This document shows, in pieces, positions 44,318 to 50,739 of a stretch of DNA of 50,739 nt. Position 1 is the first letter of the stretch. Every line of letters begins with the position of its first letter. The translations under genes and the position numbers were made by a program. The stretch is from Actinomadura sp. 7K507 (GTDB lineage Bacteria; Actinomycetota; Actinomycetes; Streptosporangiales; Streptosporangiaceae), in NCBI RefSeq assembly GCF_004348425.1, contig NZ_SMKK01000027.1, forward strand, positions 1-50,739. Reading direction: 5' to 3'. Below the pieces are notes generated by a model. That model was not told the origin of the DNA. It ran no database searches and worked only from the letters and a program-made list of their open reading frames with translations.

Positions 44318-46300
44318 TCACGCCGGCCCGTTGCGCAGTTCCTCGATCACGTCGTCGACGGCCGCCATCAGCGCGTCGGCGTCGTCGGTCAGCCCGGGGT
44401 CGAGGGAGAGGCCGAAGCACAGCTCGCCGTCGATGCCCAGCCCGGCGATCGCGAACGGCGCGCCGGGCGCGAGCGGGACGATCGGGTACACGGCGGTGAG
44501 GGGCGCGCCGGCCAGGCTCTGCGGCCGGTCTGTGGCGGGCAGGCTCGACACGGTTCCCTGGAGGAAGCGGCCGCTGTAGGACATGCGGGCGAAGCGGGCG
44601 TGCAGCGGCGGCGGCATCAGCCGTCCCGCCTGCCACATGACGAACCACGCGGCCTGCGCCCGGGTACCGGACCGCAGGACGCGGCCGCGCTCGGCGATCA
44701 CGGCGAGGCGGTCGGTCTCGGCCATCTTCCCCGTGGGCAGGTCCACCATGACGGCGGTGGTGTGGTTGCCGACCATGGCGCTGCCCGGCGGCCGCATCAT
44801 CAGCGGCACCGCGACGCGGCACGTGCCGGGCCGCCCGTCCTCCTCGCTGACGGCCCGGTTCAGGGCGCCCGCGACCGCGCACAGGACGACGTCGGTGACG
44901 CGGGCGCCGTAGCGGCGTCCGATGTCCCGGACCTCCGCCAGCGGGAGGCGCATGGTGCTGAACCGGCGCTCGGACGTGCCCCCGGCGGGCAGCCGCTCCG
45001 GGCGCGTGACGGCGGTGGCGAGCTGGCCGAGCCCGACCACGGTCGCGACGGCCTTGCGCAGCGGCCTGCGCGGCAGCGGGGGGACGGGCTCGGGCGGCGG
45101 CTCCATCAGGTACACCGCCTGCGCGACGATGCCGACGCCGTCGGCGACCACGTGGTGCATCAGGTAGACCACGGCGGTGCGGCCGGGCTCGGCGCCCTTC
45201 ATGACGACCATGCGCCACGGCGGCCGGTCCAGCGGCAGGGCCTCGGACTGGAGTTCGGCGACGGCGGCGCGCAGGCCGGCCATGCCGTCGACGTGCCGTT
45301 CGGCGACGTGCCACTCCCAGTCGACCGGGTCGTGGTCGCGCCAGGCGGGCCGGCGCCAGCGCCCGCGTCCGGCGAGCCGCTGCCGGAACCGGGGCAGCCC
45401 GTCGATCCGCGCGCGGATCTCCCGGACGAGGTCGGCGCGGCCGACCTCGCGGCGCGAGGTGTCCAGCATGATGACGCCGCCCGCCTGCTGGGGCGCCGCG
45501 GGCGTCTCCACGGCCATGAAGAACGCGTCCGGTCCCTCGACCTTCGGGACCGGCGGGCCGGAGATGCGCTCGGCGATGTACACGGGGATGACGACGAACG
45601 GCACGGCGGCGAACGCGTCCAGCAGGAAGTGGTTCGCGGTGGCCATGATGACGTAGAGGGTCACGAGGATGTGCACGACGTTGAGCACCTGCACCCAGCG
45701 CTTGGCGTTCACGCGGGCGAGTTCGACGCCGACCCACATCGTCCAGGCCATGTGCAGCGACGGCACCGCCGCCAGCTGGTCGGCGTGCTCGACCAGCGGC
45801 GACCCCCACGACCCCCAGGTGCCGCCGAGGTAGACGGTGTCGATGAACCCGAGCTCGGGCATGAGCCGCGGCGGCATGACGGGATAGAGCACGAAGCAGG
45901 TCAGGCCGGCGAGGTTCATCAGGATGAACGCGTTGCGGGCCGTCCGGTACCGCTCGGGGTGGCGTAAGAACAGCCAGAACAGCAGGGCGAGCGCGCTGGC
46001 GATGTAGGTGATCGCGTACTCGTAGTTCGCGAGCACCCGCACGATGCCCTGCTGGGCGAGCCATCCGTTGAGCGACAGCTCGATGTCGATGTGCAGGGCC
46101 TTCTCAAGGTCGTAGATCGCGAGGCCGTGCTCGCGCGCGGGCCCGGCCCTGGCGTGCTCGGGGAGCCTGGCGACCAGGACGTACACGCCGAACAGCAGGA
46201 GCCCGAGCAGCAGTTCCTTACGGGCGCTGGGCCGCGTCCGGCCCGCCGCCTCCGCCTTGAGCACCGTGTCCGGCACGGTCACCGCTTCCTGTGCGCCCAT
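44318..46300 (-). CDS. PAP2-superfamily phosphatase fused to a WS/DGAT acyltransferase domain
   Basis: A 660-residue two-domain protein. Residues ~30-245 form a polytopic inositol-phosphorylceramide synthase/PAP2-like domain with VPSLHMAW (H183) and NHFLLD (H224, D228), the phosphatase catalytic set. Residues ~255-660 are a wax-ester synthase/diacylglycerol acyltransferase domain with MHHVVADG (H382, H383, D387) and the later VGNHTTAVMVDLPTG. It could dephosphorylate phosphatidic acid to diacylglycerol and acylate it to triacylglycerol in one protein. ATG 46300 follows GGGGAGGA; the frame is open a further 9 codons. It is divergent from a PadR regulator. Confidence 0.92.
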   Translation of the reverse strand: MGAQEAVTVPDTVLKAEAAGRTRPSARKELLLGLLLFGVYVLVARLPEHARAGPAREHGLAIYDLEKALHIDIELSLNGWLAQQGIVRVLANYEYAITYIASALALLFWLFLRHPERYRTARNAFILMNLAGLTCFVLYPVMPPRLMPELGFIDTVYLGGTWGSWGSPLVEHADQLAAVPSLHMAWTMWVGVELARVNAKRWVQVLNVVHILVTLYVIMATANHFLLDAFAAVPFVVIPVYIAERISGPPVPKVEGPDAFFMAVETPAAPQQAGGVIMLDTSRREVGRADLVREIRARIDGLPRFRQRLAGRGRWRRPAWRDHDPVDWEWHVAERHVDGMAGLRAAVAELQSEALPLDRPPWRMVVMKGAEPGRTAVVYLMHHVVADGVGIVAQAVYLMEPPPEPVPPLPRRPLRKAVATVVGLGQLATAVTRPERLPAGGTSERRFSTMRLPLAEVRDIGRRYGARVTDVVLCAVAGALNRAVSEEDGRPGTCRVAVPLMMRPPGSAMVGNHTTAVMVDLPTGKMAETDRLAVIAERGRVLRSGTRAQAAWFVMWQAGRLMPPPLHARFARMSYSGRFLQGTVSSLPATDRPQSLAGAPLTAVYPIVPLAPGAPFAIAGLGIDGELCFGLSLDPGLTDDADALMAAVDDVIEELRNGPA

Positions 46301-46432
46301 CGTCCTCCCCATACGGCTGTTACCCAAGTTTTCTGCGATCAGACCGTGATGCAGCTATCCGGGGACCTTGTCCGGTTCGGCCGTCGCGGGGACGTACTTC
46401 TACCGGGAACAATCTGGCCAACTCGCACGTCT

Positions 46433-46444
46433 ACGATATATCGT
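46433..46444. promoter_or_regulatory. PadR-type operator
   Basis: ACGATATATCGT is a perfect 12-bp palindrome 49 bases before the PadR start, in the region shared with the divergent PAP2-acyltransferase gene. Similar palindromes are seen at actinobacterial PadR genes. Confidence 0.6.
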
Positions 46445-46493
46445 TGGCGTATCGCGAGAGATCATAGAGAGATCTCAGAAGGTGGTGCAGAAC

Positions 46494-47183
46494 ATGGGAC
46501 ACAGGCACGGACACGGCGGTCCCTGGGGACGCGGCGACATCCCGAACCTCGGCTGGCTGTTCGGCGGCGGGCCCGGTCCGGGGCCGTGGGGCCCGCCCGG
46601 CGGCTTCGGACCCGGCCCCCGCCCGCCCTGGGCGCGCGGACGGGGCGCCCCGTGGGGACGTGGACCCAAGGCGCGCAAGGGGAACGTCCGCGCGGCGATC
46701 CTCGTCCTGCTCGCCGAGGAGCCGCGCAACGGATACCAGATCATCCAGGAGATCAACGAGCGCAGCGACGGCGCGTGGAAGCCGAGTCCGGGCGCGGTCT
46801 ACCCGGCGCTCCAGCAGCTCGCGGACGAGGGCCTGATCGCGGGCGAGGAGGCCGCCGGCCGCCGGTCCTTCCACCTCACCGGCGAGGGCCGCGCCTACGT
46901 CGAGGAGAACGCCGCGCGGCTGTCCGAACCGTGGGCGGAGATGACGCCCGAGTACGGCGAGGGCGTCCCCGAGCTGTTCAAGCAGGCCGCGCAGACCGGG
47001 GCCGCGGTGATGCAGATCGTCCACTCCGGGTCGGCGGAGCAGGTCACCCAGGCCAGGGACGTCCTGTCGGACACGCGGCGCAGCCTCTACCGCATCCTGG
47101 CCGACGACCTGCACTACGACAGCTCGGACGGCCCCGACGACACCGACGACGCGGGCCCGACGGCCCACGACACCGAGGAGTGA
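46494..47183 (+). CDS. PadR-family transcriptional regulator
   Basis: A 229-residue regulator. The first ~60 residues are low-complexity Gly/Pro/Arg/His rich (GHRHGHGGPWGRG...). The winged-helix PadR domain then begins at AILVLLAEEPRNGYQIIQEINERS, with WKPSPGAVYPALQQLADEGLI as the recognition wing; a helical C-terminus follows. ATG 46494 has AGAAGG about 11 bases upstream. It is followed 2 bases later by the DUF1707 gene and preceded by the palindrome, so autoregulation is likely. Confidence 0.92.
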   Translation: MGHRHGHGGPWGRGDIPNLGWLFGGGPGPGPWGPPGGFGPGPRPPWARGRGAPWGRGPKARKGNVRAAILVLLAEEPRNGYQIIQEINERSDGAWKPSPGAVYPALQQLADEGLIAGEEAAGRRSFHLTGEGRAYVEENAARLSEPWAEMTPEYGEGVPELFKQAAQTGAAVMQIVHSGSAEQVTQARDVLSDTRRSLYRILADDLHYDSSDGPDDTDDAGPTAHDTEE

Positions 47184-47185
47184 CC

Positions 47186-47674
47186 GTGGCACGCCAGGAT
47201 GAGATCCGCATCGGCGACGCCGAACGCGACGCGGTCATGGTCGCCATGCACGACCACTTCGCCGCGGGCCGCCTGGACCGCGGGGAGCTGGACGAGCGCA
47301 TGGAGGCCGTGCTGTCCGCCAAGACGCGCGGTGACCTGCGCACCCTCGTCCGCGACCTGCCCGACCCCACGGGCATGCCGGCCCTCGGAGAGCAGGCGCG
47401 GGCGCCCGTCCCGTGGGGGCCGGGCGGGGCGGTGATGTTCGGCGGCCCGGGGCATCCGGCCTGGCGGCACCACCACCGGCATGGGCACATGGCGCGGGGC
47501 CACCGGCACGGGCCGCCGTTCCCGGCGTTCCCGCTGCTGCTCACGGTGTTCCTCGTGCTGACCCTCACGGTCGGCGCCGGCGCGGGGTTCCTGGCCGTCC
47601 TGCAGATCGCGCTGGTCATCTGGATGATCCGCGCGATCACCCTGGCCTTCGGCGCACGCCGCTCCCGCACCTGA
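47186..47674 (+). CDS. DUF1707 (SHOCT-like) membrane protein
   Basis: A 162-residue protein. The N-terminal DUF1707 domain has RIGDAERDAVMVAMHDHFAAGRL and DRGELDERMEAVLSAKTRGDL. A His/Gly/Pro-rich stretch (HHHRHGHMARGHRHG) leads to a C-terminal membrane helix pair (FPLLLTVFLVLTLTVGAGAGF and ALVIWMIRAI). GTG 47186 is 2 bases after the PadR stop, so they form an operon. Function is not established. Confidence 0.88.
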   Translation: MARQDEIRIGDAERDAVMVAMHDHFAAGRLDRGELDERMEAVLSAKTRGDLRTLVRDLPDPTGMPALGEQARAPVPWGPGGAVMFGGPGHPAWRHHHRHGHMARGHRHGPPFPAFPLLLTVFLVLTLTVGAGAGFLAVLQIALVIWMIRAITLAFGARRSRT

Positions 47675-47680
47675 ACCGGG

Positions 47681-48325
47681 TCAGCGCAAGCCGGCCTCTC
47701 GAGCCAAGAGGCCGGCCTGGGTCCGGTTGGCGCAGCCGAGCTTGTCGAGAAGGCGGGAGACGTACCCCTTGACGGTGGCCTCGCTGATGTGGAGGCGTCC
47801 GGCGATCCGCGCGTTGGGCAGTCCCTCGCCGAGGCAGGCCAGCACCTGCGTCTCCCGCTCGGTAAGGCCGCCTACGAGGGCGCGGACACTGTCGCGGCCG
47901 GACGTGCGGGAGTCGGCCGAACCGAGCAGCCGCATGGTCGCGGCCGCCGACATCACGGTGTGCCCGTCGGCGGCGACCCGGACGAGCTTCACCAGGTCCT
48001 GCGGCGGCGTCGACTTCAGCAGGAATCCCGCCGCGCCCGCGCGCAGCGCGCGGATGACGTACTCGTCGGCGTCGAACGTGGTCAGCGCGACGACGGCGGG
48101 CGGGGCGCGCAGCGCGGCGATCCGCTCGGTCGCGGCGAGGCCGTCCACGCCCGGCATCCGCAGGTCCATGAGCACCACGTGCGGCCGGTACCGGACGACG
48201 GCCTCGACGCCGGCGGCCCCGTCGTGCGCCTCCCCGACCACCTCGATGTCGTCGGCCGCGCCGAGGATGGTGCGCAGGTGCGCGCACACCATCGGCTCGT
48301 CGTCCACGAGCAGGACCGTGATCAC
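47681..48325 (-). CDS. NarL/LuxR-family response regulator
   Basis: A 214-residue regulator. The receiver domain has LLVDDEPMVC, phosphoacceptor D54 in VLMDLRMPGVDG and the Lys in GFLLKSTP. The C-terminal LuxR helix-turn-helix is LTERETQVLACLGEGLPNARIAGRLHISEATVKGYVSRLLDKLG. Its GTG overlaps the kinase stop by 4 bases. Partner of the upstream kinase, and likely to act on the divergent ABC permease. Confidence 0.95.
   Translation of the reverse strand: MITVLLVDDEPMVCAHLRTILGAADDIEVVGEAHDGAAGVEAVVRYRPHVVLMDLRMPGVDGLAATERIAALRAPPAVVALTTFDADEYVIRALRAGAAGFLLKSTPPQDLVKLVRVAADGHTVMSAAATMRLLGSADSRTSGRDSVRALVGGLTERETQVLACLGEGLPNARIAGRLHISEATVKGYVSRLLDKLGCANRTQAGLLAREAGLR
47690..47716 (+). terminator. 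terminator hairpin after the PadR-DUF1707 operon
   Basis: Perfect 10-bp arms GCCGGCCTCT and AGAGGCCGGC with a 7-base loop, 15 bases after the DUF1707 stop. It lies inside the 3' coding end of the convergent response regulator. Confidence 0.65.
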
Positions 48326-49620
48326 GGGGACGGCTCGGCGGCGGGCAGGTAGGCGGGCAGTGACGCCTCGACGTGGAAGCCGCCCGCGTGCGGGCCGGCC
48401 GTGAACGTCCCGCCGATCAGCTCGACGCGTTCGCGGAGGCCCGCCAGGCCCATTCCGGACCCGCTGGCCGCCAGTTCGGTGTCGGGCTCGCGGGACGCGG
48501 CGGCGTTGCGCACGATCAGCGTCACGCCGTCGGTGCGGTAGCGGACCTCCACGTGGACGGCGGCGCCCGGCGCGTGCTTGCGCGCGTTGGTCAGCGCCTC
48601 CTGGACGATCCGGTACGCGGTGCGGCCGACGGCGGGCGAGGCCGCCGGCGGCTCGCCCCGCTCGGCCAGCTCGACCGGGACGCCGACCGCGACGGACTCC
48701 GCGACCAGCACGGACAGGTCGGGCAGCGGCTCCGCGGGGGCCGTGGCCGCCCCCTCGGGGTCGCGGCGCAGGAGCCCGATGACGTCGCGGAGCTCTTCGA
48801 GAGCCCGGCAGCCGGTGCCGCGCAGCTCTTCGGCGGCGGAGCGGGTCGGCTCGTCCGGCGCCCGCACGCGCAGCGCCCCCGCCTGCAGCACCATCAGCGT
48901 CACGCGGTGCGCCACGACGTCGTGCATCTCGGCGGCGAGCCGGGCGCGCTCCTCCGCGCGGGCCTGCTCGGCCAGCAGGTGCCGCTCACGCTCGGCGCGT
49001 TCCGCCCGCTCGGTGAGGCCCTGCAGAACGCGGCGGCGGGCGGCGACGTACATGCCGATCAGCGCCCCGCCGATCACGACGGCCACGCTGCGGAAGACGA
49101 TCCCGTCGACGCTTCCGGTCTCCTGCACGCTCATGCGCCGCAGGGCGGACTCGGGGAGGACGTCGTCCAGGACCCCGATCGGGACGAGCAGCGCGGCGAC
49201 CGGCAGCCAGCGGACCCAGACGGGCCGGGCGCCCTCGCGGGGGAACGCCATCACCGCGTACGCGGCCAGCGGCGCGGTCGGCGGCCACCAGATCGCCGGT
49301 TCGAGGGACTGGTCGGCGTCCACGCGCAGCAGCGTCCCCGGCGCGGCCAGCTCCATCAGCCACACGAGCGCGGCGAGCCCGGCGGTGATCCACGCGACCG
49401 TCATGGGAGCGCGGCGCCGGAACACCAGCGCGAGGGCGGGCACCAGGAACAGCACCAGCGACGCACCTCCGTGGGGGCTGACCATCGCGTCCGGGCTCGC
49501 GACCGTCCACCAGGTCTGGGCCGAGGCCATCAGCACGACGCCGGCGTCGGCCACCCGGTCCCGGGACCGTCCAGGCGGGAGGAGCCGTGTGAGGAGGGGA
49601 TGCGGCGAAGGCAGGCGCAC
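48322..49620 (-). CDS. NarL-type sensor histidine kinase (HisKA_3)
   Basis: A 432-residue kinase. The N-terminal half has about five hydrophobic helices, from SAQTWW onward to VAVVIGGALIGMYVAAR; no periplasmic sensor domain is obvious. The HisKA_3 helix carries the phosphoacceptor H233 in AAEMHDVVAHRV. The ATPase domain includes VQEALTNARKHAPG and GSGMGLAGLRERVEL. GTG 49620 is 6 bases after a TACGGT -10 box (complement of 49627-49632), so a leaderless message is likely; GTG 49626 is the alternative. Confidence 0.93.
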   Translation of the reverse strand: MRLPSPHPLLTRLLPPGRSRDRVADAGVVLMASAQTWWTVASPDAMVSPHGGASLVLFLVPALALVFRRRAPMTVAWITAGLAALVWLMELAAPGTLLRVDADQSLEPAIWWPPTAPLAAYAVMAFPREGARPVWVRWLPVAALLVPIGVLDDVLPESALRRMSVQETGSVDGIVFRSVAVVIGGALIGMYVAARRRVLQGLTERAERAERERHLLAEQARAEERARLAAEMHDVVAHRVTLMVLQAGALRVRAPDEPTRSAAEELRGTGCRALEELRDVIGLLRRDPEGAATAPAEPLPDLSVLVAESVAVGVPVELAERGEPPAASPAVGRTAYRIVQEALTNARKHAPGAAVHVEVRYRTDGVTLIVRNAAASREPDTELAASGSGMGLAGLRERVELIGGTFTAGPHAGGFHVEASLPAYLPAAEPSP

Positions 49621-49626
49621 AACCAC

Positions 49627-49749
49627 ACCGTACGCATCCGGACCCTGCCTGCCACCCTACGAAAGTTGCGTCCTGCGGCCCGTCCGTAGGGGGCGGACGC
49701 GACCATTCGCGCTGCCGCGGGACCGCCCCGCCCGGCTGGAATCGGCGGC
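49627..49749. promoter_or_regulatory. divergent control region of the kinase and ABC permease
   Basis: A 123-bp region. GTCCG (49682-49686) and CGGAC (49694-49698) form a short inverted repeat, with GCGTCC (49668-49673) and GGACGC (49695-49700) overlapping it. It also holds the kinase -10 box at 49627-49632. Confidence 0.35.
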
Positions 49750-50739
49750 ATGGTCAAGCTCGTACTCCGGGGCCTGCTCGCGCACCGCGCCCGCCTGCTG
49801 CTGTCGATGGTCGTGGTCGTGGCGGGTGTCGCGTTCGTCGCCGGGACCCTGATCTTCTCCGCCACGCTGGACCGCTCGTTCGACCGCGCCTTCGAGGATC
49901 TGGGACGCGGCACGGACGTGGTCGTCCGGGCCGATCGCGCGTTCGAGCCGGGGCTGGGTGAGCGGGCGCCCGAGCGTCCCGTCCCCGCCCCGGTGCTGGA
50001 GACCGTCCTGGGCGTGGACGGCGTCGCCAAGGCGCACGGCGTGGTCGAGGGCTTCGCCGCCGTCGTGGATCGGCAGGGCGGGATCGCCGGCGCGGAGCCG
50101 CAGACCGGCGTGGCGTGGAACGACGATCCGGACCTGTCGCTCCCCCGCCTCACCGCCGGCAGGCCGCCCGACCGACCTGACGAGATCGCGACCGACGTGA
50201 CGACCGCCCGCGACGCCGGGTACCGCATCGGCGACCGGGTCACGGTGGCGCTGCGGGCGGGCACCCGCGCCTTCCGGCTCACGGGCCTGTTCAAGGTGGG
50301 TGACTCGGCGCTGGGCGACCAGCTCTCGATGACCGCGTTCGCGCCCGGCGCCGCGGCCCGGCTGCTGGCCGACGGTTCGGGGACGGGCGATCCGGGCGCC
50401 TACGCGCGGATCGTCGTGCACGCGGACGACGGCGTCTCGCAGGAGCGGCTGCGGGACGCGGTGGCCGCGGCGCTTCCGCCGGGCGTCGAGGCGGTCACCG
50501 GGCGCGCGGCCGTCGGCGAGCAGGCCGGGCCGCTGAAGACGGTCCTCACCGCGATGCGGACGTTCCTCCTGGTCTTCGCCGTGATCGCGGTGTTCGTCGG
50601 CTCGTTCATCGTCTTCAACACGTTCGCCATGCTGGTGAGCGGGCGGGTCAGGGAGCTGGCGCTGCTGCGGGCGGTCGGGGCGTCGCGCGGGCAGGTGACG
50701 CGGTCGGTGCTCGGCGAGGCGGTCGGGGTGGGGCTGGCG
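49750..50739 (+). CDS. FtsX/MacB-type ABC transporter permease, 3' truncated by the window end
   Basis: The frame is open from ATG 49750 through the last base, 330 codons without a stop. It has a first membrane helix at about residues 15-36 (VVVVAGVAFVAGTLIFSA), a MacB-like periplasmic region (ending ...VTGRAAVGEQ) and a second helix FLLVFAVIAVFVGSFIVFNTFAMLVSGR with the FtsX-domain start RELALLRAVGASRGQVTRSVLGE. This matches permeases of the lipoprotein/bacitracin efflux type. No ribosome site is clear; TGGAAT (49737-49742) 7 bases before the ATG hints at a leaderless start. Divergent from a two-component system that probably regulates it. Confidence 0.9.
   Translation, partial: MVKLVLRGLLAHRARLLLSMVVVVAGVAFVAGTLIFSATLDRSFDRAFEDLGRGTDVVVRADRAFEPGLGERAPERPVPAPVLETVLGVDGVAKAHGVVEGFAAVVDRQGGIAGAEPQTGVAWNDDPDLSLPRLTAGRPPDRPDEIATDVTTARDAGYRIGDRVTVALRAGTRAFRLTGLFKVGDSALGDQLSMTAFAPGAAARLLADGSGTGDPGAYARIVVHADDGVSQERLRDAVAAALPPGVEAVTGRAAVGEQAGPLKTVLTAMRTFLLVFAVIAVFVGSFIVFNTFAMLVSGRVRELALLRAVGASRGQVTRSVLGEAVGVGLA

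Overview
The window is high-GC actinomycete DNA with strong G/C third-position bias, many GTG starts, 1-4 base gene overlaps and probably many leaderless mRNAs. Hopanoid genes, a cluster-linked carotenoid cleavage enzyme, GntR/TetR/PadR regulators and a DUF5753 remnant suggest a filamentous genus such as Actinomadura (Streptosporangiales). The genus is inferred from gene content only.

Layout: 0-3.1 kb, fadA (5' truncated) and fadB for beta-oxidation. 3.3-6.7 kb, an APC permease, an FprA-type ferredoxin reductase and a small unknown protein. 6.7-9.4 kb, divergent dxs and idi supply isoprenoid precursors. 9.5-12.6 kb, a three-gene sugar ABC importer. 12.7-16.9 kb, small housekeeping and accessory genes (ASCH, Uma2, mug, TauE/SafE, aldo-keto reductase, LysE). 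16.9-18.5 kb, a scar region: a DUF5753 regulator fragment, a 57-bp copy of the aconitase 3' end, a frameshifted vapC and its overlapping partner with a PD-(D/E)XK-like core. 18.5-21.3 kb, acnA with a terminator and a promoter carrying two related palindromes. 21.6-24.7 kb, a secreted sulfatase and a divergent NmrA/TetR pair sharing an operator.

24.7-35 kb reads as a polysaccharide-utilisation neighbourhood: a chitin-type LPMO overlapping a DUF305 lipoprotein, an OmpR-type response regulator, a secreted unknown protein behind GntR/DasR-like operators, a sensor kinase with a divergent lipoprotein or membrane-anchored partner, and an MFS-GH2 pair. TTAAG-type 11-bp direct repeats precede both the LPMO and the MFS gene.

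35-37.1 kb is a TetR-carotenoid oxygenase operon. 37.3-44.3 kb is a tightly coupled hopanoid operon: hpnC, hpnD, hpnE, a polyprenyl diphosphate synthase, shc and hpnH, fed by precursors from dxs and idi. It converges, 1 bp apart, on a PAP2 phosphatase-WS/DGAT acyltransferase fusion. A PadR-DUF1707 pair, a NarL-type two-component system and the start of an FtsX-type ABC permease, which runs off the edge, close the window. I see no tRNA, rRNA, CRISPR array or intact transposase.
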